A stretch of DNA of 64,000 nucleotides from assembly GCA_009823505.1 (NCBI GenBank), contig VZQC01008079.1, positions 995,067-1,059,066 of the forward strand, written 5' to 3'. The position numbers and the translations under genes are program-made. This DNA is from Rhizomys pruinosus (Eukaryota; Chordata; Mammalia; Rodentia; Spalacidae). The notes beneath the pieces are model-generated. The model ran no database searches and was not told the DNA's origin. It worked only from the letters and a program-made list of their open reading frames with translations. This document shows positions 56,540 through 64,000 of the stretch, piece after piece (position 1 is the first letter of the stretch; every line of letters starts with the position of its first letter).

Positions 56540-57320
56540 CTTTTTTCTTCATTAGGCTGAAAGATGTCATGTTTTCCTTAAGGAAGTGTTTGAAGGCTCC
56601 TCCTTGGCAAGCTCAAAACAGCCATCAGTTCTGCCCTTGTGCTCCACACTGGGGTTTTCCCTTCCCATGGTCACCAAATGAGGTTCAGTAAGCACCGTGT
56701 CCTGTCTTTATCTTCCTGTACTGGCCTCCATGATATGGCCTGGGTAGTCAAACAATGGCAATCTAAACTCTAAAGAGGCTGAAACCCCAGTAGTTGCTCA
56801 GTCCACAAGTTGGATTTCTCAGCAGTCCCCATGTGGCACTGAAGGTTTGGAGGATTCTTGGAGAGGACATGAGTCTTAAATCTATATTGGAAGGTTGAAA
56901 AGCTGTGTCTCATGTCTTTATAGGATAGTAAAAGCAGTGGCAGCCACAAGGTAGCTGCACTTGCCAGTAATTTAATTTAATTTAAGTAATTTTAAGACAG
57001 GAGAAACAACAGTGTTTTTTTTTTTCTTTCTTTCTTTTTGTCTTTTTACTAAGATCTCGTTTTATACCTGTAATATAATTTCTCAGGCCTTATTATTTAT
57101 TTCTGGTTATGCTTTCTTTTGGGATGTTTAAGGCCACACAGTAAGCCCAAATTAACCAGGGTTTTTGTTTTCTCTAGGTCAGTTGAGTATCTGGTCCTCA
57201 GGGGTCACTCAGGTTTGGGGGAGGAGGGAGCCTTTGGCTCCTTTGGGTTTTTCATTTACCAATTCCATCCACTCAAGGACAAAGTCAGGTCTTGTTAGAC
57301 AGGCTTCCAACCCACAGAAG
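56540..57320 (-). mobile_element. Module B (unclassified repeat), longest minus copy
   Basis: Reverse of the 10.59-11.34 kb copy over ~0.75 kb, ending at the left in a T-rich 3' side (CTTTTTTCTTCATTAGGCTG). No L1 tail follows on the left, unlike at the other four loci. On the right it abuts an L1 ORF2 fragment of opposite orientation at about 57320. Confidence 0.75.
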
Positions 57321-58185
57321 AAACCTTCACCTCTGATACATCTGACAAAACATTAACTTCAGAATATATAAACTACTCAAAGAACAAAGAAGAAAGAAAA
57401 CAAATGGCTCACTCAAAAGATGAAGTAAAGAGGTGAACAGAGACTTCACCAGTGAGGAATTAGAGATGGTTCAATGCCAGGCGTGGTGGCGCACACCTTT
57501 AATCCTAGCACTCGGGAGGCAGAGGCAGGTGGATCTTTGTGATTTCAAAGCCAGCCTGGTTTACAGAGTGAGTTCCAGGACAGCTGGGGCTACAGGGAGA
57601 CCCTGTCTCAAAAAGACCAAAAAAAAAAAAAACAAAAACAAAAAAAAACAAAAGTGTTCGACATCACTAATAATTAAGGAAATGAAAATTAAAAACTTTA
57701 AGATATCATCTTACTCCAATAAGACTGGCTAGGATCAAGAAAACAAATGATACTAAATGCTGGAGAGGCTGTGGGAAAAGGGGAACACTCATCCACTGTT
57801 GGTGGGAATGTAAACTCATACAACCACTAGGGAAAGCAGTGTGGAAGACCCTTAAAAAACTCAAAATGAGCTTACCACCTGACCCAGTCATACCACTCCT
57901 GGGTATATACCCACAAGACTCATCCTACCACAAAGATGCATGCACATCCATGTTTATTGCAGCTCTCTTCACAAAAGCGAAGAGCTGGAACCAACCTCAA
58001 GTGCCCTCAACTGACAAGTGGATAGAGAAAATGTGGTACATCTACACAATGGAGTTCTTTGCAGTGGTAAAGAAAATGAGATCATGAACTTTGCAGGTAA
58101 GTGGATGGAACTAGAAGATAGTATGCTAAGTGAAGTAACACAGTTCCAGAAAGCAAAGGACAAATGGTATCCGTCATTGTGGATG
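57321..58185 (+). pseudogene. L1 ORF2 C-terminal fragment, interrupted by a B1
   Basis: Before the B1: ACAAAACATTAACTTCAGAA region. After it: [19 protein letters not shown], then [40 protein letters not shown] and [16 protein letters not shown]. The frame breaks at the B1 and again later. Confidence 0.88.
57476..57640 (+). mobile_element. B1 SINE inserted in L1 ORF2
   Basis: GCCAGGCGTGGTGGCGCACA to GACCCTGTCTCAAAAAGACC with an A-rich tail, nearly consensus. It separates ORF2 codons that are adjacent in other L1 copies. Confidence 0.94.
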
Positions 58186-58188
58186 CTA

Positions 58189-58241
58189 GCACACACACCA
58201 CACACACACACACACCACACACACACACACACAACATATAT

Positions 58242-58275
<34 letters not shown>
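58189..58275. repeat. (CA)n(TA)n microsatellite in L1 3'UTR
   Basis: CA repeats with CC interruptions pass into TA repeats, placed just after the ORF2 end. Confidence 0.95.
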
Positions 58276-58476
58276 ATTGAGCATGAGTGGGGGACATTGG
58301 AGTAGTTGGAGGGGAAGGGGAACTGGGGGGGCTGGAAATAAAGTGACTATAATACTCACATATGAAATTAACAATGATAGCATGTATGAACTCTAGGGAG
58401 GTGGGGTGCCTGCGGGAGGGTGCCAATGGAGAAGCCAGTATAAAGGCAATTAAGACTGATTGAAAAATCAGGTATG

Positions 58477-58892
58477 CACAAGGGCAGAACTTATGGTGGT
58501 TTGGGCTTGCCAAGGAGGAGCCTTCACACATGACATCTTTCAGCCTAATAAAGAAAAAAATCATAAGCTGAAGATGCTAAAACCTATAATATATGTGGCA
58601 TGCATATATGCATATTTTGGAGTGATACAAATTGGAAGGAACAACAACAACAACAACAAAAGACTGGGTCAAAGAACTGACTGAAATGGTGAACTTCTGC
58701 TTGAAACAGTAAACTTCTGCATCAAAATTTTTAAAAGAGACTGAGAAAAAGATGAAAATCATGTTTGGCAGAATACATGAGCTCTGGTGGGGTTGGAGGG
58801 GGCAAGGAAGGGGGAATGGACCTAGATTTGATTGGAAATTTTGTATGAAATGCACAAAGCTTCAATAAAAATTGACTTTGACAAAAAAGAAC
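58477..58892 (+). mobile_element. 5'-truncated module B plus L1 tail, with TSD
   Basis: 58477-58560 is the last ~85 bases of module B (GGGCAGAACTTATGGTGGTT, GCTTGCCAAGGAGGAGCCTT, CCTAATAAAGAAAAAAA). The link ATCATAAGCTGAAGATGCTA and the L1 tail (TATGCATATTTTGGAGTGAT, GCAGAATACATGAGCTCTGG, TTCAATAAAAATTGAC) follow. AATCAGGTATG (58466-58476) and AATTAGGTATG (58893-58903) flank it. Confidence 0.87.
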
Positions 58893-58903
58893 AATTAGGT
58901 ATG

Positions 58904-59498
58904 AAATACACAAAAACAGTAAAAAATTATAATAAGAAATTATTTAAGAGACCTAATAAAATATTATTACAGGAAACTTGATACTCTTAGTTGCTTTTTC
59001 ATGGGGATTTTGCAGTCTCCTACCCATAAGTTCATTTATTTCTTGTCTGAAGCAGTGTTGAGACTCTAGTTGATTTTCCCCTCCAGTTTCTCTCTTCTGT
59101 TATCATCCCTCACACGCTGCCAAAGCAGTCTTGGAAGCACATTTCTGAACATGTCACTCCTCTGAGCAACAAGCTTCAGCCTCCTCACTGACTGCCAAAT
59201 AACATCCAGATTCCTTATCATGGCTTTTCACATCCACTTAGATCTGGTCTCAACTCAGTGCACATTTATTGAGTCCTACTTAAGTGCCAGGACCTGCACT
59301 GGATGTTAAAAATGTAAAACCGATTTCAAGAAGGAAAGCTGGTTCTGAGATCTCTAACTGGCACCTCTTTCCCTTCCTCTCAGATTTAGGTGACTCTCCA
59401 AAACAAAACTTCCCCCCCCAGGCTTTTCTCTCCTTCATGTTCAGCAAGTTCTTCTTCAACCCCTTTTGGCTTTATTCTTTCTTCCTCCAAGAAGGGAT
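58904..59498. other. Mostly unique sequence with an L2-like piece
   Basis: At 59255-59320, CAGTGCACATTTATTGAGTC and AAGTGCCAGGACCTGCACTG fit L2. Nothing else recognised. Confidence 0.4.
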
Positions 59499-59516
59499 CA
59501 CAAGTCAACTTTCGTT

Positions 59517-59582
<66 letters not shown>

Positions 59583-59736
59583 GTTTTTGAGAACAGGTCT
59601 TCCCGTAGCCCCAGCTGTCCTGGAAGTCACTCTGTAGACCAGGCTGGCCTTAACTCACAAAGATCCACTTGCTTCTCCTCCCAAGTGCTAGATTAAAGGC
59701 ACTGCGCCACCACGCACAGCTCCACAAGTCAACTTT
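59499..59736 (-). mobile_element. B1 SINE (copy 1) with 14-bp TSD and long T-runs
   Basis: Inverted B1 from the double T-run (59520-59580, split by GCTG) to GCGCCACCACGCACAGC. CACAAGTCAACTTT is perfect at 59499-59512 and 59723-59736. Several single-base losses compared with the copy at 61.9-62.03 kb. Confidence 0.92.
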
Positions 59737-59800
59737 TGAAGAGGTATGCTCCTCAATACCACCTTTGAACATTTCTTTTGTGATATAACCTATTTTTTTT

Positions 59801-60035
59801 TTTATGGACAGGGTCTCCCTATAGCCAGCTGGCCCGGAACTCCTCTGTAGCCAGGCTGGCCTTGAATTCACAGAGATCCACCTGCCTCTGCCTCCCGAGT
59901 GCTAGGATTAAAGGCTTGCACTACCACGCTGGCTTAAAAATGGTTCTTAGCCACCATGTGGGTACTGGGAATCAAACCCTGGTCCTCTGCAAGAACAGTC
60001 GGTGCTCTTAACCATTGAGCCATCTCTCCAGCCCC
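59801..60035 (-). mobile_element. Composite SINE: B2 head fused to B1 (copy 1)
   Basis: Minus strand: B2 head (60035-59935, GGGGCTGGAGAGATGG to GGCTAAGAACCATTTTTAA) joined to B1 (GCCAGCGTGGTAGTGCAAGC). It is the degraded counterpart of 62111-62353. Confidence 0.85.
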
Positions 60036-60622
60036 ATAATCTGATTTTGTACATGAAAAGTTTACTTCTACCTGCTAAGTGATTTGAATGTGAAATATCT
60101 ACCATAGACTTCTGTGTTTGAACACTTAGCCTCAGCTCATGGCGAGCCTTGAGCTCTGATAGCTTAGCCCCCCTTTCTGTCTACACGCTGCTTTCTGACT
60201 GCAGACACAGTGTGACAATCATTCGCCCCACCCTCCTGCCATATGTCTTCCCTTTGTGATGGGCTGTATCCCTCCAAATCTGAATCAAAATTCACACTTC
60301 CTCCCCCAAGTTTCTTCTCATTGAGTATGTAATCACTGTCCCTAAACTGTTATCTGCTTCCCAACACTGATAGGCAAAGAGTACTATTATTCTACAGAAT
60401 AGGCAATAAATGCATGCTCTTAGAAATATCAATGGCCTTTGGTAATATTGCATTCAACAAAATTTAATTGTCCTCTCTTCCTGTATACCTTCTCAGAAAC
60501 TCTACCTATCATATACTGGGCCTCAAAATCTCCAAGAAAATAGGAAACTGCATAGTATTGTCAAAAGGCAGATAGGTTTCTTTTCTTGTTTTTACTTATG
60601 TTTCATAAGAATGCAGCCACAT

Positions 60623-60860
60623 GGCTGGAGAGATGGCCTAGCGGTTAAGAGCGCCGCACCACTCTTGCAAGGGACCTGGGTTTGATCCCCATCACCACAT
60701 GGCGGCCGAGACCCGTCTGAAAACTCCAATTCCAGGAGAACTCCAGTTCCAGAGGAATCCGACCCCCCTTCTGACCTCCGCGGCATTGCACGCACAGGTA
60801 CACAACTTGCATGCCGACCGTACATTCTACACATACAGAAATAAATAAAATAATTAAAAA
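60623..60860 (+). mobile_element. B2/B3-type SINE (copy 1)
   Basis: GGCTGGAGAGATGGCCTAGC to GTACATTCTACACATACAG, with several missing bases (CACGCACAGG for CACGACACGGG; GCCGACCG for GCAGACAG). The right-hand site duplication seen in copy 2 is missing. Confidence 0.88.
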
Positions 60861-61261
60861 ATTAAAAAAATAATAAGTTTACAATAAAAAGACATATAGG
60901 AAAAAAATTAAAAACAAATTATCTTGAAAAGACGATCGATAGTATAGTGAGCATAGTAATGCTAAGAAAAGCTACTTAGTTTTCTTCTACAGTAGTCGCT
61001 ATCTAAAATGTCTTCATCAAGCAGAAGCTCAGGGCAGTTTTATAAATCCACAACTTCAGCAGCAAGATAGTTAAACAACAATGTAAGCCCAGCATAGCCA
61101 GTGTTCTGTGTGGAAAAGTCAGCTTTTAAAATCTTTCTGAACCCCTTTTCCCACAAACTCTGAGAGCCATGAATCCCCAGCACCCTTGTGAATTTGGTTC
61201 TGACTTTTCATCTGTGCTTTGATGCTTTATAGAATAAAGAAAAGAAAGAACTTGGCTATAC

Positions 61262-61425
61262 TGCTCCTAGGCTCCAGAGACCTGAGTTTATGACCCCAAA
61301 TCTGCCTCTAATTAACCATGTGTCACTAGGCAAAGAATTTCTCCCCTCTGGGCTCAGTTTCCTCCATTGTAAAATAGAGGAAGGTTGGACTTGTGGATAT
61401 CTGAGGTCCTTTCACCTCTTTTCAG
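61262..61425 (+). mobile_element. MIR-type ancient SINE (copy 1)
   Basis: GTGTCACTAGGCAAAGAATT, TCTGGGCTCAGTTTCCTCC, ATTGTAAAATAGAGGAAGG and TTGGACTTGTGGATATCTGA follow the MIR line 'gtgaccttgggcaagtcac ... cctcagtttcctcatctgtaaaatgaggg ... ttggactagatgatctc'. Confidence 0.72.
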
Positions 61426-61755
61426 CCTCCTCTTCTCTTTGCCAAGTTTCTGTGATTAATAGAATTAGTTGAGGCCTTTGTTGTCCATTGTGTCTGCCAC
61501 AGAGAAGGTTGCAAACTTGTCCTTAGAGGAATCTACCACATGGGCTAACTTGCCTTGTCAATTTTGAGACCACTTCAGTGATCCACAGTCACTAGCAGCT
61601 TGACAAACAGAAAAGTTTGCCTCTTACCAAATACATTCTTCCAGGATAGAAAAAAAATACAATTTTGGAACATCAAATAAATATCAACTTTATTGGGAAA
61701 ATGTAAGTATAAATGAGCAAGAACCAGATGGGATGCATTTCTTTGCAATATATGT

Positions 61756-61756
61756 N
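61756..61756. other. Single ambiguous base (N)
   Basis: The only N in the window, lying between the two copies of the 2.3-kb duplication. It suggests a scaffold or gap-fill joint. Confidence 0.95.
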
Positions 61757-61893
61757 TGCCCGGCCCACATTTGTTACATATTCTTGATAAATTATTCTCT
61801 GTATTAATATGTAGTGGCTTTTCTTCATCTCTTTTTAGATTTCATTTAAAAAATACTTATTTCAGCTATTCTTTTTTTGTTTTTTTTTTGGTC

Positions 61894-62033
61894 TTTTTGA
61901 GACAGGGTCTCCCCGTAGCCCCAGCTGTCCTGGAAGTCACTCTGTAGACCAGGCTGGCCTTGAACTCACAAAGATCCACTTGCTTCTGCCTCCCAAGTGC
62001 TAGGATTAAAGGCATGCGCCACCACGCACAGCT
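61894..62033 (-). mobile_element. B1 SINE (copy 2)
   Basis: Inverted B1, GTCTTTTTGAGACAGGGTCT to GCGCCACCACGCACAGC, without the single-base losses of copy 1. Its left flank is unrelated to copy 1 and lacks the CACAAGTCAACTTT duplication. Confidence 0.94.
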
Positions 62034-62110
62034 CCACAAGTCAACTTTTGAAGAGGTATGCTCCTCAATACCACCTTTGAACATTTCTTTTGTGATATAA
62101 CCTGATTTTT

Positions 62111-62353
62111 TTTTTTTATGGGACAGGGTCTCCCTATAGCCCAGCTGGCCCGGAACTCACTCTGTAGACCAGGCTGGCCTTGAATTCACAGAGATCCACC
62201 TGCCTCTGCCTCCCGAGTGCTAGGATTAAAGGCTTGCACTACCACGCTGGCTTAAAAATGGTTCTTAGCCACCATGTGGGTACTGGGAATCAAACCCTGG
62301 TCCTCTGCAAGAACAGTCGGTGCTCTTAACCATTGAGCCATCTCTCCAGCCCC
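62111..62353 (-). mobile_element. Composite SINE: B2 head fused to B1 (copy 2), with TSD
   Basis: Minus strand: B2 head (from 62353, GGGGCTGGAGAGATGG) to GGTTCTTAGCC-side junction, then B1 (GCCAGCGTGGTAGTGCAAGC) to GACCCTGTCCCATAAAA. ATAACCTGATTTTT (62097-62110) and ATAATCTGATTTTT (62354-62367) flank the unit with one mismatch. Confidence 0.9.
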
Positions 62354-62940
62354 ATAATCTGATTTTTGTACATGAAAAGTTTACTTCTACCTGCTAAGTG
62401 ATTTGAATGTGAAATATCTACCATAGACTTCTGTGTTTGAACACTTAGCCTCAGCTCATGGCGAGCCTTGAGCTCTGATAGCTTAGCCCCCCTTTCTGTC
62501 TACACGCTGCTTTCTGACTGCAGACACAGTGTGACAATCATTCGCCCCACCCTCCTGCCATAATGTCTTCCCTTTGTGATGGGCTGTATCCCTCCAAATC
62601 TGAATCAAAATTCACACTTCCTCCCCCAAGTTTCTTCTCATTGAGTATGTAATCACTGTCCCTAAACTGTTATCTGCTTCCCAACACTGATAGGCAAAGA
62701 GTACTATTATTCTACAGAATAGGAAATAATGCATGCTCTTAGAAATATCAATGGCCTTTGGTAATATTGCATTCAACAAAATTTAATTGTCCTCTCTTCC
62801 TGTATACCTTCTCAGAAACTCTACCTATCATATACTGGGCCTCAAAATCTCCAAGAAAATAGGAAACTGCATAGTATTGTCAAAAGGCAGATAGGTTTCT
62901 TTTCTTGTTTTTACTTATGTTTCATAAGAATGAGCCACAT

Positions 62941-63186
62941 GGGCTGGAGAGATGGCCTAGCAGTTAAGAGCGCCGACCACTCTTGCAGAGGACCTGGGTT
63001 TGATCCCCAGCATCCACATGGCCGCCGAGAACCGTCTGAAACTCCAATTCCAGGAGAACTCCAGTTCCAGAGGAATCCGACCCCCCTTTCTGACCTCCGC
63101 GGCATTGCACGACACGGGTACACAAACTTGCATGCAGACAGTACATTCATACACATACAGAAATAAATAAAATTAATTAAAAAATT
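62941..63186 (+). mobile_element. B2/B3-type SINE (copy 2) with TSD
   Basis: GGGCTGGAGAGATGGCCTAG to CTTGCATGCAGACAGTACAT and an AATAAATAAAATTAATT tail. AAGAATGAGCCACAT (left) and AAGAATGAGCCATCAT (right, from 63189) flank it. Confidence 0.93.
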
Positions 63187-63602
63187 TAAAGAATGAGCCA
63201 TCATCTGGAGATAAGTTTCCATAAAACATTAGGAAAAAAATTAAAAAAAAATTATCTTAGAAAGAAAGACGATCGAGTAATAGTGAGCATAGTAATGCTA
63301 AGAAAAGCTACTTAGTTTTCTTCTACAGTAGTCGCTATCTAAAATGTCTTCATCAAGCAGAAGCTCAGGGCAGTTTTATAAATCCACAACTTCAGCAGCA
63401 AGATAGTTAAACAACAATGTAAGCCCAGCATAGCCAGTGTTCTGTGTGGAAAAGTCAGCTTTTAAAATCTTTCTGAACCCCTTTTCCCACAAACTCTGAG
63501 AGCCCATGAATCCCCAGCACCCTTGTGAATTTGGTTCTGACTTTTCATCTGTGCTTTGATGCTTTATAGAATAAAGAAAAGAAAGAACTTGGCTATACTG
63601 CT

Positions 63603-63765
63603 CCTAGGCTCCAGAGACCTGAGTTTATGACCCCAAATCTGCCTCTAATTAACCATGTGTCACTAGGCAAAGAATTTCTCCCCTCTGGGCTCAGTTTCCT
63701 CAGTTGTAAAATAGAGGAAGGTTGGACTTGTGGATATCTGAGGTCCTTTCACCTCTTTTCAGCCT
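63603..63765 (+). mobile_element. MIR-type ancient SINE (copy 2)
   Basis: Same as copy 1, with CAGTTTCCTCAGTTGTAAAA, one base closer to the MIR line than copy 1. Confidence 0.72.
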
Positions 63766-64000
63766 CCTCTTCTCTTTGCCAAGTTTCTGTGATTAATAGA
63801 ATTAGTTGAGGCCTTTGTTGTCCATTGTGTCTGCCACAGAGAAGGTTGCAACTTGTCCTTAGAGGAATCTACCACATGGCTAACTTGCCTTGTCAATTTT
63901 GAGACCACTTCAGTGATCCACAGTCACTAGCAGCTTGACAAACAGAAAAGTTTGCCTCTTACCAAATACATTCTTCCAGGATAGAAAAAAAATACAATTT

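Larger units (their letters stand above)
57321..58464 (+). mobile_element. L1, 5'-truncated, split by a B1
   Basis: It starts within ORF2 (CTTCACCTCTGATACATCTG), is interrupted by a B1, continues with the C-terminus and 3'UTR, contains a CA/TA microsatellite (58189-58275) and ends near 58464, after TTGGAGGGGAAGGGGAACTG and TGCGGGAGGGTGCCAATG. Confidence 0.85.
59583..61664. repeat. Direct duplication, copy 1 (~2.08 kb)
   Basis: Collinear with 61891-64000: B1, composite SINE, unique block, B2 and MIR recur in the same order and orientation. The offset grows from 2312 (at the first CCACAAGTC) to 2335 (at ACCAAATACA), so copy 1 is shorter by 23 bases net. Most differences are single-base losses in copy 1, plus one ~20-base loss beside the B2. 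Confidence 0.93.
61891..64000. repeat. Direct duplication, copy 2 (at least 2.11 kb)
   Basis: Runs to the window edge while still matching copy 1 (AGGATAGAAAAAAAATACAAT). Its true right end is outside the window. Confidence 0.93.

Noticed and set aside
59284..59696. Frames with long runs of Phe
   Set aside because: They are produced by the T-runs of an inverted B1 tail.
1..64000. Prokaryotic features (operons, CRISPR, insertion sequences, ribosome-binding sites)
   Set aside because: The repeat content is that of a rodent nuclear genome; no such feature is present.

Overview
This looks like gene-free nuclear DNA from a rodent. The sequence is AT-rich. It is full of B1 (7SL-derived), B2/B3 (tRNA-derived), B4/RSINE1-like and ID-like SINEs, rodent LINE-1 (L1) fragments, MaLR-type LTRs and older mammalian L2/MIR remnants. 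B2/B3 SINEs together with Lx-type L1 3'UTRs point to a myodont rodent (mouse-like rodents or jerboas). The B2 copies keep a B3-like 3' half and do not look like the young mouse or hamster form, so I would not call it Mus or Cricetulus; the exact species is not determined. I found no host protein-coding exon, no host RNA gene, no CRISPR array and no prokaryotic feature. Every long open frame I could interpret is L1 ORF1 or ORF2 debris or a simple-repeat artefact.

Layout. 1-3.9 kb: a 5'-complete but 3'-broken L1 on the minus strand (ORF2 to the RT domain, ORF1, 5'UTR monomers). 3.9-8.2 kb: SINEs and an L1 with a twin-priming inversion. 9.1-11.7 kb: nested L1 3' ends and a chimeric retroposon. 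14.9-17.6 kb: two L1 pieces, the second fused to a foreign 3' module. 17.9-24.3 kb: SINEs, LTR and Lx pieces and more chimeras. 24.3-27.1 kb: mostly unique. 27.1-28.1 kb: ID, B3 and a solo ORR1-like LTR. 30.3-37.8 kb: old Lx-type L1 ends, a B2, a module-A chimera and a MaLR LTR. 39.6-41.2 kb: an L1 3' end with a 430-bp CATA microsatellite and a younger L1 in its A-tail. 41.2-45.2 kb: mostly unique. 45-50.5 kb: B1s, a GT-rich tract, a chimera and a SINE inside a SINE. 52-58.9 kb: microsatellites, SINEs, module B, an L1 and a truncated chimera. 59.5-64 kb: a near-identical 2.3-kb direct duplication with one N between the copies.

The most interesting pattern is modular retroposons. (1) A B2 head fused to a B1 body recurs with the same junction at three loci, each bounded by target-site duplications (TSDs). 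(2) An unfamiliar sequence ('module B') recurs joined to the L1 3' tail, with clear TSDs at two loci. (3) 'Module A', which resembles an Lx-type L1 3'UTR, is joined to L1 at three loci through different junctions. These fit L1 machinery spreading template-switched or recombined RNAs. The 59.5-64 kb duplication may be an assembly artefact and should be checked before any biological use.
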